64,000 bases of DNA, taken from contig RKQB01000002.1 in the NCBI GenBank assembly GCA_003797895.1, positions 124,001 to 188,000 on the forward strand, given 5' to 3'. Under the pieces are notes generated by a model. It worked only from the letters and a program-made list of their open reading frames with translations. It searched no databases and was not told the origin of the DNA. This DNA is from Cyclobacteriaceae bacterium YHN15 (GTDB lineage Bacteria; Bacteroidota; Bacteroidia; Cytophagales; Cyclobacteriaceae). Below, piece by piece: positions 24,967-33,069 of the stretch (position 1 is its first letter; each line of letters starts with the position of its first letter). A program made the translations under genes and the position numbers.

Positions 24967-25332
24967 CTATTTCTTGACGTCGTCTTTTACTTCGTTCAGA
25001 ATTTTTTCGATCTCCCTCATATCCAAATTCTTGTCCTTCGCAAAAAAAGAAGCAAGTTTCGAAAATGAATTACCAAAATAACCTGAAAGCAGATTCTTGA
25101 TAGAGAAACTTCTGTATTCGTCTTTACTGACTATGGGGAAATACTCATGGGATTTTCCATATGCCTTATGATTGACGAAACCTTTTCTTTCCAGAATGCG
25201 CACGATGGTTGATACCGTGTTGTAAGCGGGCTTGGGTTCTGACATTTTTTCGAGGATATCTTTGACGAAACCTTTCTCGATATCCCACAAGATCTGCATG
25301 ATCGATTCTTCTGCTCTTGTAAGTTCTCTCAT
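24967..25332 (-). CDS. BlaI/MecI/CopY-family transcriptional repressor
   Basis: A 121-residue winged-helix repressor. It shows LTRAEESIMQILWDIEKGFVKDILEKM, then AYNTVSTIVRILERKGFVNHKAYGKSHEYFP (recognition helix and wing), and a C-terminal helical dimerisation region in which partner M56 proteases cut. The stop is three bases before the M56 gene, giving the standard repressor-protease operon. A candidate operator lies just upstream. The genes controlled beyond its own operon are unknown, and no beta-lactamase gene is adjacent. Confidence 0.92.
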   Translation of the reverse strand: MRELTRAEESIMQILWDIEKGFVKDILEKMSEPKPAYNTVSTIVRILERKGFVNHKAYGKSHEYFPIVSKDEYRSFSIKNLLSGYFGNSFSKLASFFAKDKNLDMREIEKILNEVKDDVKK

Positions 25333-25341
25333 TTTATGTTT

Positions 25342-25364
25342 AAGTTTTAATTCACTTACAACTT
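25342..25364. promoter_or_regulatory. Candidate BlaI-type operator
   Basis: An imperfect 23-base dyad, AAGTTTTAA at one end and TTACAACTT at the other, begins 10 bases upstream of the repressor start codon. It overlaps a TAAGTTG that could serve as the -7 box on the minus strand, with a TTG about 20 bases further out. Position and the TTACAA/AAGT half-sites fit a repressor site. Inference only. Confidence 0.4.
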
Positions 25365-25491
25365 ATCGATTTAGTTTGTCTTTTGCAAGTGTTGGGAATT
25401 AATCTTCTTATCAGCAACGGTAAATTTAGTATTAAAAAATTAGGTAACAAACAAAATGATTAGTTTTTACTTAAAAATTAGTTGAGTAATT

Positions 25492-25522
25492 GAAAAAAAT
25501 AAGCCTTAATTGCTTAAGGCTT
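25492..25522 (-). terminator. Intrinsic terminator of the desaturase gene
   Basis: Stem AAGCCTTAA/TTAAGGCTT (25501-25509 and 25514-25522) with a 4-base loop. On the minus strand it is followed by ATTTTTTT. It lies 26 bases past the stop of the desaturase gene. Confidence 0.85.
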
Positions 25523-25547
25523 GTTCTATAATAAAGATTTTGGACAA

Positions 25548-26297
25548 TCAGCCTGTTCTTAATTTAATAACCCCTGTGGCATTCAAAAGCTTGACAATAG
25601 GGTAGGTGGGATCAAATTCATACCATTTTACAGCAAAATTTGGTCTGTTCGGTAATTTGTGATGATTGTTTTGGAAGAGTTCTCCCAGCATTAATACATC
25701 AAGAAGAAGACTGTTTTTTGATTTGTCATTGTTGTCAAAATTGGCATAGCCATATTTATGACCGCTCCAGTTTACTATTGCTCCATGAACAGGTCCCATT
25801 AGGAAATGAATGGGCAGTAAGAAATACATCCACCAATGAGTACCTGGCAATTCAAATACTGAAATGCTGAGCACGTAAATCAATACATATAAAACACCCC
25901 AAGCCAACCTAATGGTCATTGAATCTGCAAATCGGTCAAATTTATTCCAATCAGGAACATCCTTTGAAAATCTTTCCTCGGGCTTTAATTTGAAAGAAAA
26001 ATAATCGTTGTAAATGTTTTTTGTCTTCCACATCATGGTAAACAGGTTTTCCGTATGATGAGGACTGTGGGGATCCTTTGGGGTATCACTATAGGCATGG
26101 TGCATTCGGTGAAGAATGGCATAAGCTCTTGGCGAAAGGTAGGAACTGCCCTGCCAGATCCATGTAAAGACATAAAAAAACCTTTCCCAGAATTTTGTCA
26201 TGTAGAACATTTGGTGAGCGGCATACCTGTGAAGAAAGAAACTTTGGCAAAACAAGGAGAAATACCAATGGAGAAGGAATAAGATAATGAGAATCAC
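25548..26297 (-). CDS. Acyl-CoA/acyl-lipid fatty acid desaturase
   Basis: A 249-residue membrane di-iron desaturase of the stearoyl-CoA delta-9 type. The three histidine boxes are HRYAAH, HRMHH and NNHHK (as ELFQNNHHKLP), with a further HKYGY. Hydrophobic helices fill the spaces between. It introduces a cis double bond into acyl chains and so adjusts membrane fluidity. The protein is shorter than the animal enzyme but typical for Bacteroidota. The start is a GTG at 26297, directly followed by the first helix. A clear -7 box lies upstream and a terminator downstream, so it is monocistronic. Confidence 0.9.
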   Translation of the reverse strand: MILIILFLLHWYFSLFCQSFFLHRYAAHQMFYMTKFWERFFYVFTWIWQGSSYLSPRAYAILHRMHHAYSDTPKDPHSPHHTENLFTMMWKTKNIYNDYFSFKLKPEERFSKDVPDWNKFDRFADSMTIRLAWGVLYVLIYVLSISVFELPGTHWWMYFLLPIHFLMGPVHGAIVNWSGHKYGYANFDNNDKSKNSLLLDVLMLGELFQNNHHKLPNRPNFAVKWYEFDPTYPIVKLLNATGVIKLRTG

Positions 26298-26324
26298 TTT
26301 TTAATAGAATTAATTTAAAGTTTA

Positions 26325-26332
26325 CAAAGATA
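26325..26332 (-). promoter_or_regulatory. -7 box of the desaturase promoter
   Basis: TATCTTTG on the minus strand is an exact match to the Bacteroidota -7 consensus TAnnTTTG, 27 bases upstream of the GTG start. A -33 TTTG is not obvious. Confidence 0.45.
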
Positions 26333-26659
26333 AGGGCATAATTTAAATTTAACACACCGAATATGGAATTTAGAACTGTTTTCTGATAATTATCATACAA
26401 TTCTATATGAAGTGTATTAATCTTAAAATAACAAGCCTTTATCGGTTTATTTATACTCTGCAAACGAGGCCCTGCTACTGAATGTATATTTGGAAATGTT
26501 CAAATTTTTTAATCCTTCAATTTTTAAGTAACTTTTTCTACCTATTATCCAGACTTCTTATAGTGCCCTGCCGGTTTCATAGGGTTTATTATTTGGAAAA
26601 TGAGTTTTGAATCATAATTTCAAAAGATTAATTTAGAGCAAATCCTGTAAACATAACCT
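26333..26659. other. Intergenic region without a gene
   Basis: Over 300 A+T-rich bases between the divergent desaturase and holin-like genes. A minus-strand frame running from 26463 into the desaturase is antisense or out of frame and has no recognisable features. No hairpin or RNA gene is evident. Confidence 0.5.
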
Positions 26660-27022
26660 ATGAGCACCTCTGCAAATGCCTTGAATATTTTAATCCAATT
26701 GATTTTGGGAGGAATAGCAATTTTAATCACCCAATATATTCTTCCCGGAGTTCATGTTGCTGATTTCCTGACAGGGGTTATTGTAGCTGCACTTTTGGCA
26801 TTGCTAAATCTGACGGTAAAGCCTTTATTGATTATTTTGACAATTCCGATTACCATCCTGACTTTAGGGCTCTTTTTATTGGTTATCAATGCCATTCTGA
26901 TATTGTTGGCTGCAGAAATCATTCCCGGTTTCTCAGTAGATGGTTTTTGGTGGGCTCTTCTTTTTGCTCTGATATTGGGTCTGATCAATTCATTGCTGGG
27001 AGTGTCTTTGGGTGGAAAATAA
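26660..27022 (+). CDS. Phage holin superfamily IV-like small membrane protein (PF04020 type)
   Basis: A 120-residue protein with four transmembrane helices and conserved words YILPGV, ALLNLTVKPLLIILTIPITILTLGLFLLVINA and IPGF near the third-fourth helix junction. This is the widespread DUF360/PF04020 family, named 'mycobacterial 4TM phage holin' but present on most bacterial chromosomes and not evidence of a prophage. Function unknown. It converges with the AlbA_2-domain gene, with only five bases between stops. Confidence 0.85.
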   Translation: MSTSANALNILIQLILGGIAILITQYILPGVHVADFLTGVIVAALLALLNLTVKPLLIILTIPITILTLGLFLLVINAILILLAAEIIPGFSVDGFWWALLFALILGLINSLLGVSLGGK

Positions 27023-27027
27023 TTGGA

Positions 27028-27456
27028 TTATTTTTCCGGGAGGGTCTGGTCGTTTTTTCTGATATATTTGGTCAATGTCCCATCATGGTTTTTAAAGTAA
27101 TGATCATGGTTTGATTTAGGGATATTTATGATCAAAATGTACAATTCTTCTTCCAGGATCTGGTTATCCAAAAAATCCACTTCATACAAATCAAAAGCAA
27201 GATCAACAGGAGGCGAGCAAAATTCCCTGTTTGCCTTTTCTATCATATAAATTTCTTCCTCTCCGTCAATTCCGGTTATTTTTTTTTGATCGGAAATACC
27301 CACGGCAATCTGGCCACCCTGAGCATTGGCCAAGCCTATCATGGTTCTGGCTATTCTGGAAGGTTTATTGACACTTTGTTTGAAGTCCAAAGTTTCCCCC
27401 TCATGCCGGTTCAGCAATTCTTTTATAAAATCATCATCTTTTTTTATGTCAATCAT
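27028..27456 (-). CDS. Small AlbA_2/Schlafen-type ATP-binding-like domain protein
   Basis: A 142-residue protein that is essentially one AlbA_2 domain. It shows GETLDFKQSV, the ANAQGGQIAVGISD block (the N-A-x-G-G-x-[IL]-x-[IV]-G-V motif) and a terminal YIRKNDQT. The domain occurs in putative DNA- or nucleotide-binding regulators, and here the HTH and ATPase parts of larger members are absent. Stand-alone versions of this length are common in Bacteroidota. Role unknown. Confidence 0.8.
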   Translation of the reverse strand: MIDIKKDDDFIKELLNRHEGETLDFKQSVNKPSRIARTMIGLANAQGGQIAVGISDQKKITGIDGEEEIYMIEKANREFCSPPVDLAFDLYEVDFLDNQILEEELYILIINIPKSNHDHYFKNHDGTLTKYIRKNDQTLPEK

Positions 27457-27584
27457 TTTTTTTTAAACTTAAAACCTTATAAATTAAATACTTATATTGA
27501 CATTAGAATTGTTTCGTAAAGCTGTTGCTTTTAAATTAACTAATTGTGTTGTATGTTGTCTTTTAATAAATCCAAATTTTTCCC

Positions 27585-28148
27585 ATGAAATACCAAAATG
27601 AAGGTTTTATGCCTGAAACGATAGAAGCGCTCAGAAATGAGTTAAAAGCTTCCGGCAAAACGTTTAAAATTGTTCCCGGTGATGAAAATTCTGATGAATT
27701 TGTGAATTTTTATTTTGTGGGCATGTATGAAGGTAGGGAAGTGATTTATGATGCAGCACTTTATACGTTGAGACTTCACCATTCTTCTGAGGTTTATGAA
27801 CTTGCAGAACATGAAGCGGCAAAAAAATTCCCAAATTTCCATAGTATAAAATATGAAGAGGATGAAAATGGGAATTTAAAACCTTTGAGCAGTGAGGAAG
27901 AAGAAATCGGTTGGTTCATTACCGAAATCATCATGGACATTGAGGAGGATGAGTCAGTAAAAGTTCAGGAATTTGTGGATATTGATACCAATCATGATTT
28001 TGGAATTGGACTGGATGCTGCTTTGAACATTGAATTTATTGATGAAAAAGTGATAGCCAAATTTGTCAAAGAATTCAATGATGATACTTTAAAATTAGAC
28101 GAGACCCTATACAGCTTCCAATCTGAAGAGGAAGATGTAGATGATTGA
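27585..28148 (+). CDS. Conserved acidic hypothetical protein
   Basis: An acidic, soluble 187-residue protein that I do not recognise. It begins MKYQNEGFMPETIEALR and ends in an E/D-rich tail (SEEEDVDD). There is no signal peptide, membrane helix or catalytic motif. Codon use and an even distribution of residues look like a real gene, and it is followed by its own terminator. It may be a structural or regulatory protein of the cytoplasm. Confidence 0.7.
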   Translation: MKYQNEGFMPETIEALRNELKASGKTFKIVPGDENSDEFVNFYFVGMYEGREVIYDAALYTLRLHHSSEVYELAEHEAAKKFPNFHSIKYEEDENGNLKPLSSEEEEIGWFITEIIMDIEEDESVKVQEFVDIDTNHDFGIGLDAALNIEFIDEKVIAKFVKEFNDDTLKLDETLYSFQSEEEDVDD

Positions 28149-28182
28149 TTTCTGAAAAATTCATTTCAACAATTCGCCAACA

Positions 28183-28210
28183 CGCTTGTTATTGCAACAA
28201 GCGCTTTTTT
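28183..28210 (+). terminator. Intrinsic terminator of the acidic hypothetical gene
   Basis: Stem CGCTTGTT (28183-28190) and AACAAGCG (28196-28203) with a 5-base loop, followed by C and six T (28205-28210). It ends five bases before the preferred ATG of the next gene. Confidence 0.85.
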
Positions 28211-28215
28211 ATGCC

Positions 28216-29118
28216 ATGTTAAAAATTGCCTGGTCACCTTTATATTGTCATCCCTTGCCGGAAGGCCATAGATTTCCCATGGAAAAATATAATATACTTC
28301 CCGAACAGCTTCTTTATGAAGGTACTGTCAAGGAGGAGAATTTTTTTAGTCCTGGATGGCTTGATGACCAATGGATACTGAATACGCATGAGAAATTGTA
28401 TTTTGAAAAATTGAAATCCCTTTCACTCAGTAAATCTGAAATCAGAAAAACGGGATTTCCTTTAAGTGAAAAATTAATCCAAAGGGAGATCCATATCATG
28501 CACGGTTCGGTGCAGGCATGTCTGTATGCTATGGAATTTGGTATTGCCATGAACATTGCAGGAGGTACTCACCATGCATTCACTGACAGGGGGGAAGGTT
28601 TTTGTCTATTAAATGATATCGCTATTTCAGCCAATTATTTATTGGAAAACAAATTATCCCAGAAGATTCTGGTCGTTGATCTTGACGTACATCAGGGCAA
28701 TGGAACGGCCGAGATATTTCAGAACGAACAAAGGGTCTTTACCTTTAGTATGCATGGTGCCGGCAATTATCCCATGCATAAAGAGAGATCTGATTTGGAT
28801 ATTGCATTGCCTGATAAAATAGATGATAAAGCCTATTTGGATATTTTGAATGAAAATCTAGAACCTTTGATAGATAGTTTTCAACCTGACTTTATTATCT
28901 ACCAATCCGGGGTAGATGTGCTTTCCTCAGACAAATTGGGTAGATTGGGTTTAAGTATACAAGGTTGTAAAGAGAGGGATAAAAAGGTAATATCGGCGGC
29001 AAAAAGGAATAATATTCCGATAATGTGCTGTATGGGAGGAGGATATTCGGAAAAAATAAGTCACATCATTGAAGCACACGCCAATACATATAGGCTGGCA
29101 CAGGAAATATTCTTTTAG
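28216..29118 (+). CDS. Histone deacetylase family hydrolase, class IV-like
   Basis: A 300-residue zinc hydrolase of the arginase-like/HDAC fold. The active-site motifs are present: GGTHHAF (paired His), DRGEGFCLLND, VVDLDVHQGNGTA (metal Asp and His), YQSGVDVL (second metal Asp region), and a glycine-rich GGGYS. The C-P-L-P-x-G-H-R-F-P opening and the GEGFCLLND block are those of the bacterial class IV-like group. The substrate may be acetyl-lysine protein, acetylpolyamine or a small amide. The open frame starts at 28186, but that codon lies inside the preceding terminator, so the ATG at 28216 is used. A two-helix membrane protein begins four bases after the stop. Confidence 0.85.
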   Translation: MLKIAWSPLYCHPLPEGHRFPMEKYNILPEQLLYEGTVKEENFFSPGWLDDQWILNTHEKLYFEKLKSLSLSKSEIRKTGFPLSEKLIQREIHIMHGSVQACLYAMEFGIAMNIAGGTHHAFTDRGEGFCLLNDIAISANYLLENKLSQKILVVDLDVHQGNGTAEIFQNEQRVFTFSMHGAGNYPMHKERSDLDIALPDKIDDKAYLDILNENLEPLIDSFQPDFIIYQSGVDVLSSDKLGRLGLSIQGCKERDKKVISAAKRNNIPIMCCMGGGYSEKISHIIEAHANTYRLAQEIFF

Positions 29119-29121
29119 GTT

Positions 29122-29358
29122 ATGGAGAAAAATTTGAAAAGAAAATGGTTAAAGTTTGCGGTAGGGGGGATCCTGCTGATGGGATTTGGTCTTTCCCTAT
29201 TGGGAGAAGCCGGTATTCTTAAAATGTCAGGTTCCGGTTTCTTAAGCTGGTTTGGTATTGGAACACTGGCTTTGGCTGTTTTTTTTGCGGGGTTATCGCT
29301 GTTTGGACAGGCTGTAGTATTCAAGTCCCAAATGGATAATTCAAAAAGAAAGCATTAA
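29122..29358 (+). CDS. Small two-helix membrane protein
   Basis: A 78-residue protein with a basic N-terminus (MEKNLKRKWLK), two transmembrane helices (about 12-29 and 42-63) and a basic C-terminus. I do not recognise a family. It begins four bases after the HDAC-like gene and is likely co-transcribed with it. The tight spacing suggests a linked function, but nothing in the sequence defines one. Confidence 0.7.
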   Translation: MEKNLKRKWLKFAVGGILLMGFGLSLLGEAGILKMSGSGFLSWFGIGTLALAVFFAGLSLFGQAVVFKSQMDNSKRKH

Positions 29359-29389
29359 CGCATTTTAACATTTGCTTTGGAACATTCGA

Positions 29390-29419
29390 TTTGTGGTTTC
29401 GATTCTTTGTTTATATTTG
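29390..29419 (+). promoter_or_regulatory. Promoter of the OmpH/Skp-like gene
   Basis: TTTG (29390-29393), an 18-base gap, then TATATTTG (29412-29419). Both boxes fit the Bacteroidota sigma-ABfr consensus (TTTG, about 19-20 bases, TAnnTTTG). Transcription would begin close to 29427, which supports the downstream GTG at 29448 over the in-frame TTG at 29427. Confidence 0.55.
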
Positions 29420-29447
29420 CGCCTAGTTGAAAAATAAGTCTAGAAAC

Positions 29448-30050
29448 GTGAAAAAATTACTTAGAGTATTTGGTTTTTTAGGCCTAATGGCCTTTACCCT
29501 TTCATCATGCGATCAACAAGGCCAAAGCGGAAGTGCCTCCCAAGAAGCTGAAAATGCAGCTGAGGTAGGTATCACTGACCTAAAAATCGCCTATATTCAA
29601 ACAGATTCAGTAATTTCAAAATTTGATTTTTATAAGACAAAATCAGAGGAAATCACTGAAAAAGGAAAGAAGTTTGAAAATGAACTGGGCAGCAGGGCCA
29701 GAGGTTTTGAGCAGGAGGTTGCTAATTTCGAGCAGACTGCAGGGTCTATGACCATTAACCAACAAAGAGCCAAGCAGGAAGAGTTGGTAAAGAAAGAGAG
29801 AAACCTCATGACCTACAGGGATAACCTGATGCAGGAACTCTCAGCCGATGAGGCCAAACTTTACAGTGATGTATATGATAAAGTTCAGGAATACCTAACA
29901 GAATATGCAGAACAAAATGATTTGGAACTCATTTTATCCTACACCAGAGGCGGTGCAGTATGGTATTCCAAAAAGGCATTGGACATTACAGATGATGTTA
30001 TTGCTGGATTGAATAAAAAACATGCTGAAAGTCAAGAAGTAAAGAAATAA
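29448..30050 (+). CDS. OmpH/Skp-like periplasmic chaperone lipoprotein
   Basis: A 200-residue protein of the Skp (OmpH) family. It has a lipoprotein signal peptide ending LSSC (Cys21 from the GTG start), the strand LKIAYIQTDSVISKFD, a long charged alpha-helical coiled-coil (about 60-150) and the C-terminal ELILSYTRGGAVWYSKKALDITDDVIAGLNKK block typical of the family. Skp-like proteins escort unfolded outer-membrane proteins through the periplasm. Being a lipoprotein, unlike E. coli Skp, it would be membrane-tethered, as is frequent in Bacteroidota paralogues. It starts with GTG and has its own promoter and terminator. Confidence 0.85.
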   Translation: MKKLLRVFGFLGLMAFTLSSCDQQGQSGSASQEAENAAEVGITDLKIAYIQTDSVISKFDFYKTKSEEITEKGKKFENELGSRARGFEQEVANFEQTAGSMTINQQRAKQEELVKKERNLMTYRDNLMQELSADEAKLYSDVYDKVQEYLTEYAEQNDLELILSYTRGGAVWYSKKALDITDDVIAGLNKKHAESQEVKK

Positions 30051-30078
30051 TCCAACTGATAATACCATCACTATTGAA

Positions 30079-30104
30079 AAGCCCTGTTTGAACAGGGCTT
30101 TTTT
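30079..30104 (+). terminator. Intrinsic terminator after the OmpH/Skp-like gene
   Basis: Stem AAGCCCTGTT (30079-30088) and AACAGGGCTT (30091-30100) with a 2-base spacer, followed by TTTT. It lies 29 bases past the stop. Confidence 0.9.
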
Positions 30105-30121
30105 CATGTTATATAAATTGG

Positions 30122-30129
30122 TACTTTTG
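30122..30129 (+). promoter_or_regulatory. -7 box upstream of the deoxyhypusine-synthase-like gene
   Basis: TACTTTTG matches TAnnTTTG, 26 bases before the ATG and just after the preceding terminator. No clear -33 box is seen. Confidence 0.4.
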
Positions 30130-30155
30130 CACCTCCACAATAAAAAGCAAGATCC

Positions 30156-31127
30156 ATGAAAATTACTGAATTTTTAAAGCATAATTACAGACATTTTAAT
30201 GCCGCAGCACTTATTGATGCAGCGGAAGGATATAAGCATCATTTGGACAATAATGGTAAAATGATGATTACACTGGCCGGTGCCATGTCCACGGCTGAAC
30301 TTGGGATTTCATTGGCAGAGATGATCAGGCAGGATAAGGTGCAGATCATTTCCTGCACCGGTGCAAACCTTGAAGAGGATGTATTTAACCTGGTTGCACA
30401 TAATTATTATGAAAGAATTCCAAATTATAGGGACCTTTCACCAGAAGAGGAACAAGATTTGCTAGAACGTCATATGAATAGGGTAACTGATACCTGTATT
30501 CCTGAGATGGAGGCGATGAGGAGAATTGAAAATGTGATTTTGGAGGAATGGATGAAGGCAGATCAGGCTGGAAAAAGCTTTTTCCCTCATGAGTTCTTCT
30601 ATAAAATCCTCCTTTCCGGTAAAATGGATGATTCTTTTCAGATCGATCCCAAAAATTCATGGTTATTGGAAGCCGCAAAGAAAAACCTTCCGATAATCGT
30701 GCCCGGATGGGAAGATTCCACTTTGGGAAACATGTATGCAGGTCACGTGATTTCAGGCGATGTCAAAAACGTACATACAGTAAGAAGTGGCATTGAGTAT
30801 ATGATGTTCCTGGCGGATTGGTATACTGAAAATGCTACCCCTGAAAGTACTGTGGGTTTCTTCCAGATCGGAGGAGGAATTGCCGGTGATTTCCCTATTT
30901 GCGTGGTACCTATGTTGCATCAGGATCTACAGCGTGGTAACGTTCCATTATGGGGGTATTTTTGTCAAATTTCTGACTCAACAACTTCTTATGGTTCTTA
31001 TTCCGGGGCTGTACCCAATGAAAAAATTACCTGGGGTAAACTTGGATTGGATACTCCAAAATATATCATTGAATCCGATGCGACTATCGTGGCACCACTT
31101 GTGTTTGCCATCGTATTGGATCAATAA
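30156..31127 (+). CDS. Deoxyhypusine-synthase-like protein
   Basis: A 323-residue member of the deoxyhypusine synthase (DHS) family. It shows MITLAGAMSTAELGISLAEMI, ISCTGANLEEDVFN (NAD-binding), FFQIGGGIAGDFPICVVPML, and the catalytic-type lysine Lys295 in ITWGKLG (compare SWGK in eukaryotic DHS). Eukaryotic DHS moves the aminobutyl group of spermidine to eIF5A. Bacteria lack eIF5A, so bacterial members more likely make homospermidine or another polyamine product from spermidine or putrescine. The agmatinase-like gene at 21025 may feed the same pathway. The function is inferred from the family. Confidence 0.85.
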   Translation: MKITEFLKHNYRHFNAAALIDAAEGYKHHLDNNGKMMITLAGAMSTAELGISLAEMIRQDKVQIISCTGANLEEDVFNLVAHNYYERIPNYRDLSPEEEQDLLERHMNRVTDTCIPEMEAMRRIENVILEEWMKADQAGKSFFPHEFFYKILLSGKMDDSFQIDPKNSWLLEAAKKNLPIIVPGWEDSTLGNMYAGHVISGDVKNVHTVRSGIEYMMFLADWYTENATPESTVGFFQIGGGIAGDFPICVVPMLHQDLQRGNVPLWGYFCQISDSTTSYGSYSGAVPNEKITWGKLGLDTPKYIIESDATIVAPLVFAIVLDQ

Positions 31128-31132
31128 GCATA

Positions 31133-32986
31133 ATGGATTTAAAAAGCAAAATGTTCAATTTAAAAGCAAGCAGTATCTTCCTGCTTGCTTTTTGTGTATC
31201 CCTCACAGCAAGAGGGCAGCAAATTTCAGCGCTCAATTCCCTCAATTCACCCTATGATGAGCAGCACGCTGTATTGGCTCCTTATGGGGATCTGTTTTTC
31301 TCAGTGGGTTTCCATCCTGAAAATTCTGGAGGCCCCTCAGATTATGGAGATATTTGGATGAGTTCCAAAAACCAAAAAAACCAATGGAATAAACCCATAA
31401 GGTTAAAAGAACTATCGACTCCAGGCAATGATGTTGTGGTGGGTTTTCCAGACCCACTGACCATTTTTATTTACCACAGTGGTGATGGCAGGCCGCAGGG
31501 TATCCACCAATATTCTAAATTCGGAAAAACCTGGACTTATGTCAGGCCTTTGGAAATGGGCAATTTTAAAAACAGCTCCACACATTTCAGCGGAAGACTT
31601 TCCTATGATGGAAATATTATCGTCATGTCCATGAAAACCCCCGGGTCCTTTGGTAATGAAGATATTTATATAAGTTTCAAAAAATCGGAAGGCGTATGGA
31701 CTTCTCCCAAGAACATTGGGAACACCATCAATACCTTTGCGCAGGAGCAGACCCCCTATTTATCCGAGGATCAAAAAATACTGTATTTTTCATCTAATGC
31801 TACTGCAGATAGGAGTGGTAAAAATATATACACTTCCATAAGGCTTGATGATACATGGGAAAAGTGGTCAAACCCACAACCCCTTAACAGCGCCAATAGC
31901 ATTGGGTCGGAATTAGGATTTGCCAATATTTTTAAGGAGGAAAATCTGGCCATATTTACCACAACCATCAATTCTGAAGGCATGGGAGATTTCATGCTTT
32001 TGGGATATCAACCGGAAGAAATTTATCCGGAGATCATGAAAGAGGGACTTTATCTGGAAGATGAAATAAAAGAAAAACAGACGTCAGGGGAAGCCGCAAT
32101 AGATAAAATAGAGGAAAAAGAAGTTAAAAAAGAGCAATTGGCAGTCCTTGAAGATGAAATAAAAGAGGAACTAACTTCGGTAGCTAAAGAAGAAACTGCC
32201 CGGTTGGATTCCCTCAAAGTCCAAGCAGAGGAAATTAAGGTAGCCAAAGAGGAGAAAGTCGCTGAGGTGAAAAAAATTGAGGAAAAATTGAATGAGACTT
32301 CCATTCCGGTTGTGGTGTCAGAAGCGGAAAAACCTGAAGAAAAGAAGGAATTGCCAGTTGTGGCAGTTGGGAATAGACCAGAAAGGGAAAATGATTTGAA
32401 TCTTGTTCAAATACTTGATATTAAATCCAAAAAAGCAATTGACTACAAAATCACCATTACCAATCCAAATTCCATTACCAAAGAATTAACGGACCAGCAA
32501 AGCATGCAGGAGGAATGGGATAAATGGGACTGGAACAGTATTTTGGTTTCTGCAAAGGGTTATATCCCGGCAAATCTTTCCATTGAAGATTGGAATGCTT
32601 TGGAAAACAATACGCTTTATATGATCCCTGCAGTTTCCGGAGCAAGTTTGGTGTTAAAAAATATCCAATTTGCTAAAGGTACAGCTGAATTTGAAGATGC
32701 AAGGTCCATTCAGGTTTTAGACCAATTGCTAAACTTCATGGAGGAAAATGAAAACATCAAAATAAGACTGGAGGGACATACGGATAATGCCGGAGACCCT
32801 GGATTGAACAAAGACCTATCCCTTAAAAGAGCTTCTAAAATCAGGGCTTATTTGACAGTGAAAGGAATTAAATTTGAAAGGATAAGGATATCAGGTTGGG
32901 GAGGAACAAGACCCATAGCGGACAATTCCACAGAAGAGGGCAGGGAACTGAACAGAAGAGTAGAAATGTATATAGAAAAAAAATAA
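31133..32986 (+). CDS. OmpA-family outer-membrane protein with PD40-like repeats
   Basis: A 617-residue envelope protein. A signal peptide (the hydrophobic KASSIFLLAFCVSLTARGQ stretch) is followed by PD40/WD40-like beta-propeller repeats (for example GDIWMSSK, LSYDGNIIVMSMKTPGSFGNEDIYISFK, LSEDQKILYFSSNA). Residues about 300-400 are a highly charged K/E-rich helix. A C-terminal OmpA peptidoglycan-binding domain runs from FAKGTAEFED through LEGHTDNAGD and LSLKRASKIRAYL to RVEMYIEKK. The layout resembles gliding/T9SS-associated OmpA proteins, but no other T9SS gene is nearby. An internal ATG at 31151 is an alternative start. Confidence 0.8.
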   Translation: MDLKSKMFNLKASSIFLLAFCVSLTARGQQISALNSLNSPYDEQHAVLAPYGDLFFSVGFHPENSGGPSDYGDIWMSSKNQKNQWNKPIRLKELSTPGNDVVVGFPDPLTIFIYHSGDGRPQGIHQYSKFGKTWTYVRPLEMGNFKNSSTHFSGRLSYDGNIIVMSMKTPGSFGNEDIYISFKKSEGVWTSPKNIGNTINTFAQEQTPYLSEDQKILYFSSNATADRSGKNIYTSIRLDDTWEKWSNPQPLNSANSIGSELGFANIFKEENLAIFTTTINSEGMGDFMLLGYQPEEIYPEIMKEGLYLEDEIKEKQTSGEAAIDKIEEKEVKKEQLAVLEDEIKEELTSVAKEETARLDSLKVQAEEIKVAKEEKVAEVKKIEEKLNETSIPVVVSEAEKPEEKKELPVVAVGNRPERENDLNLVQILDIKSKKAIDYKITITNPNSITKELTDQQSMQEEWDKWDWNSILVSAKGYIPANLSIEDWNALENNTLYMIPAVSGASLVLKNIQFAKGTAEFEDARSIQVLDQLLNFMEENENIKIRLEGHTDNAGDPGLNKDLSLKRASKIRAYLTVKGIKFERIRISGWGGTRPIADNSTEEGRELNRRVEMYIEKK

Positions 32987-33001
32987 ATCAGGGCTCGACC
33001 C

Positions 33002-33045
33002 TTATCCCTGTATCAAGACTTATTTTGGTTTTGATGCAGGGATAA
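33002..33045. terminator. Bidirectional terminator hairpin
   Basis: A stem of 15 positions with one mismatch, TTATCCCTGTATCAA (33002-33016) pairing with TTGATGCAGGGATAA (33031-33045). It lies between two convergent genes, the OmpA protein (+) and the PfkB kinase (-). U-rich sequence follows weakly on both sides. Confidence 0.65.
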
Positions 33046-33069
33046 TTGTTATAAGTTCAGCTTTGCTAT

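Noticed and set aside
26089..26463. 124-codon minus-strand frame near the desaturase
   Set aside because: It is out of frame with, and overlaps, the real desaturase gene and has low-complexity composition.
26660..27022. Holin-like gene as evidence for a prophage
   Set aside because: The PF04020-type family is chromosomal in most bacteria and no other phage gene is present.
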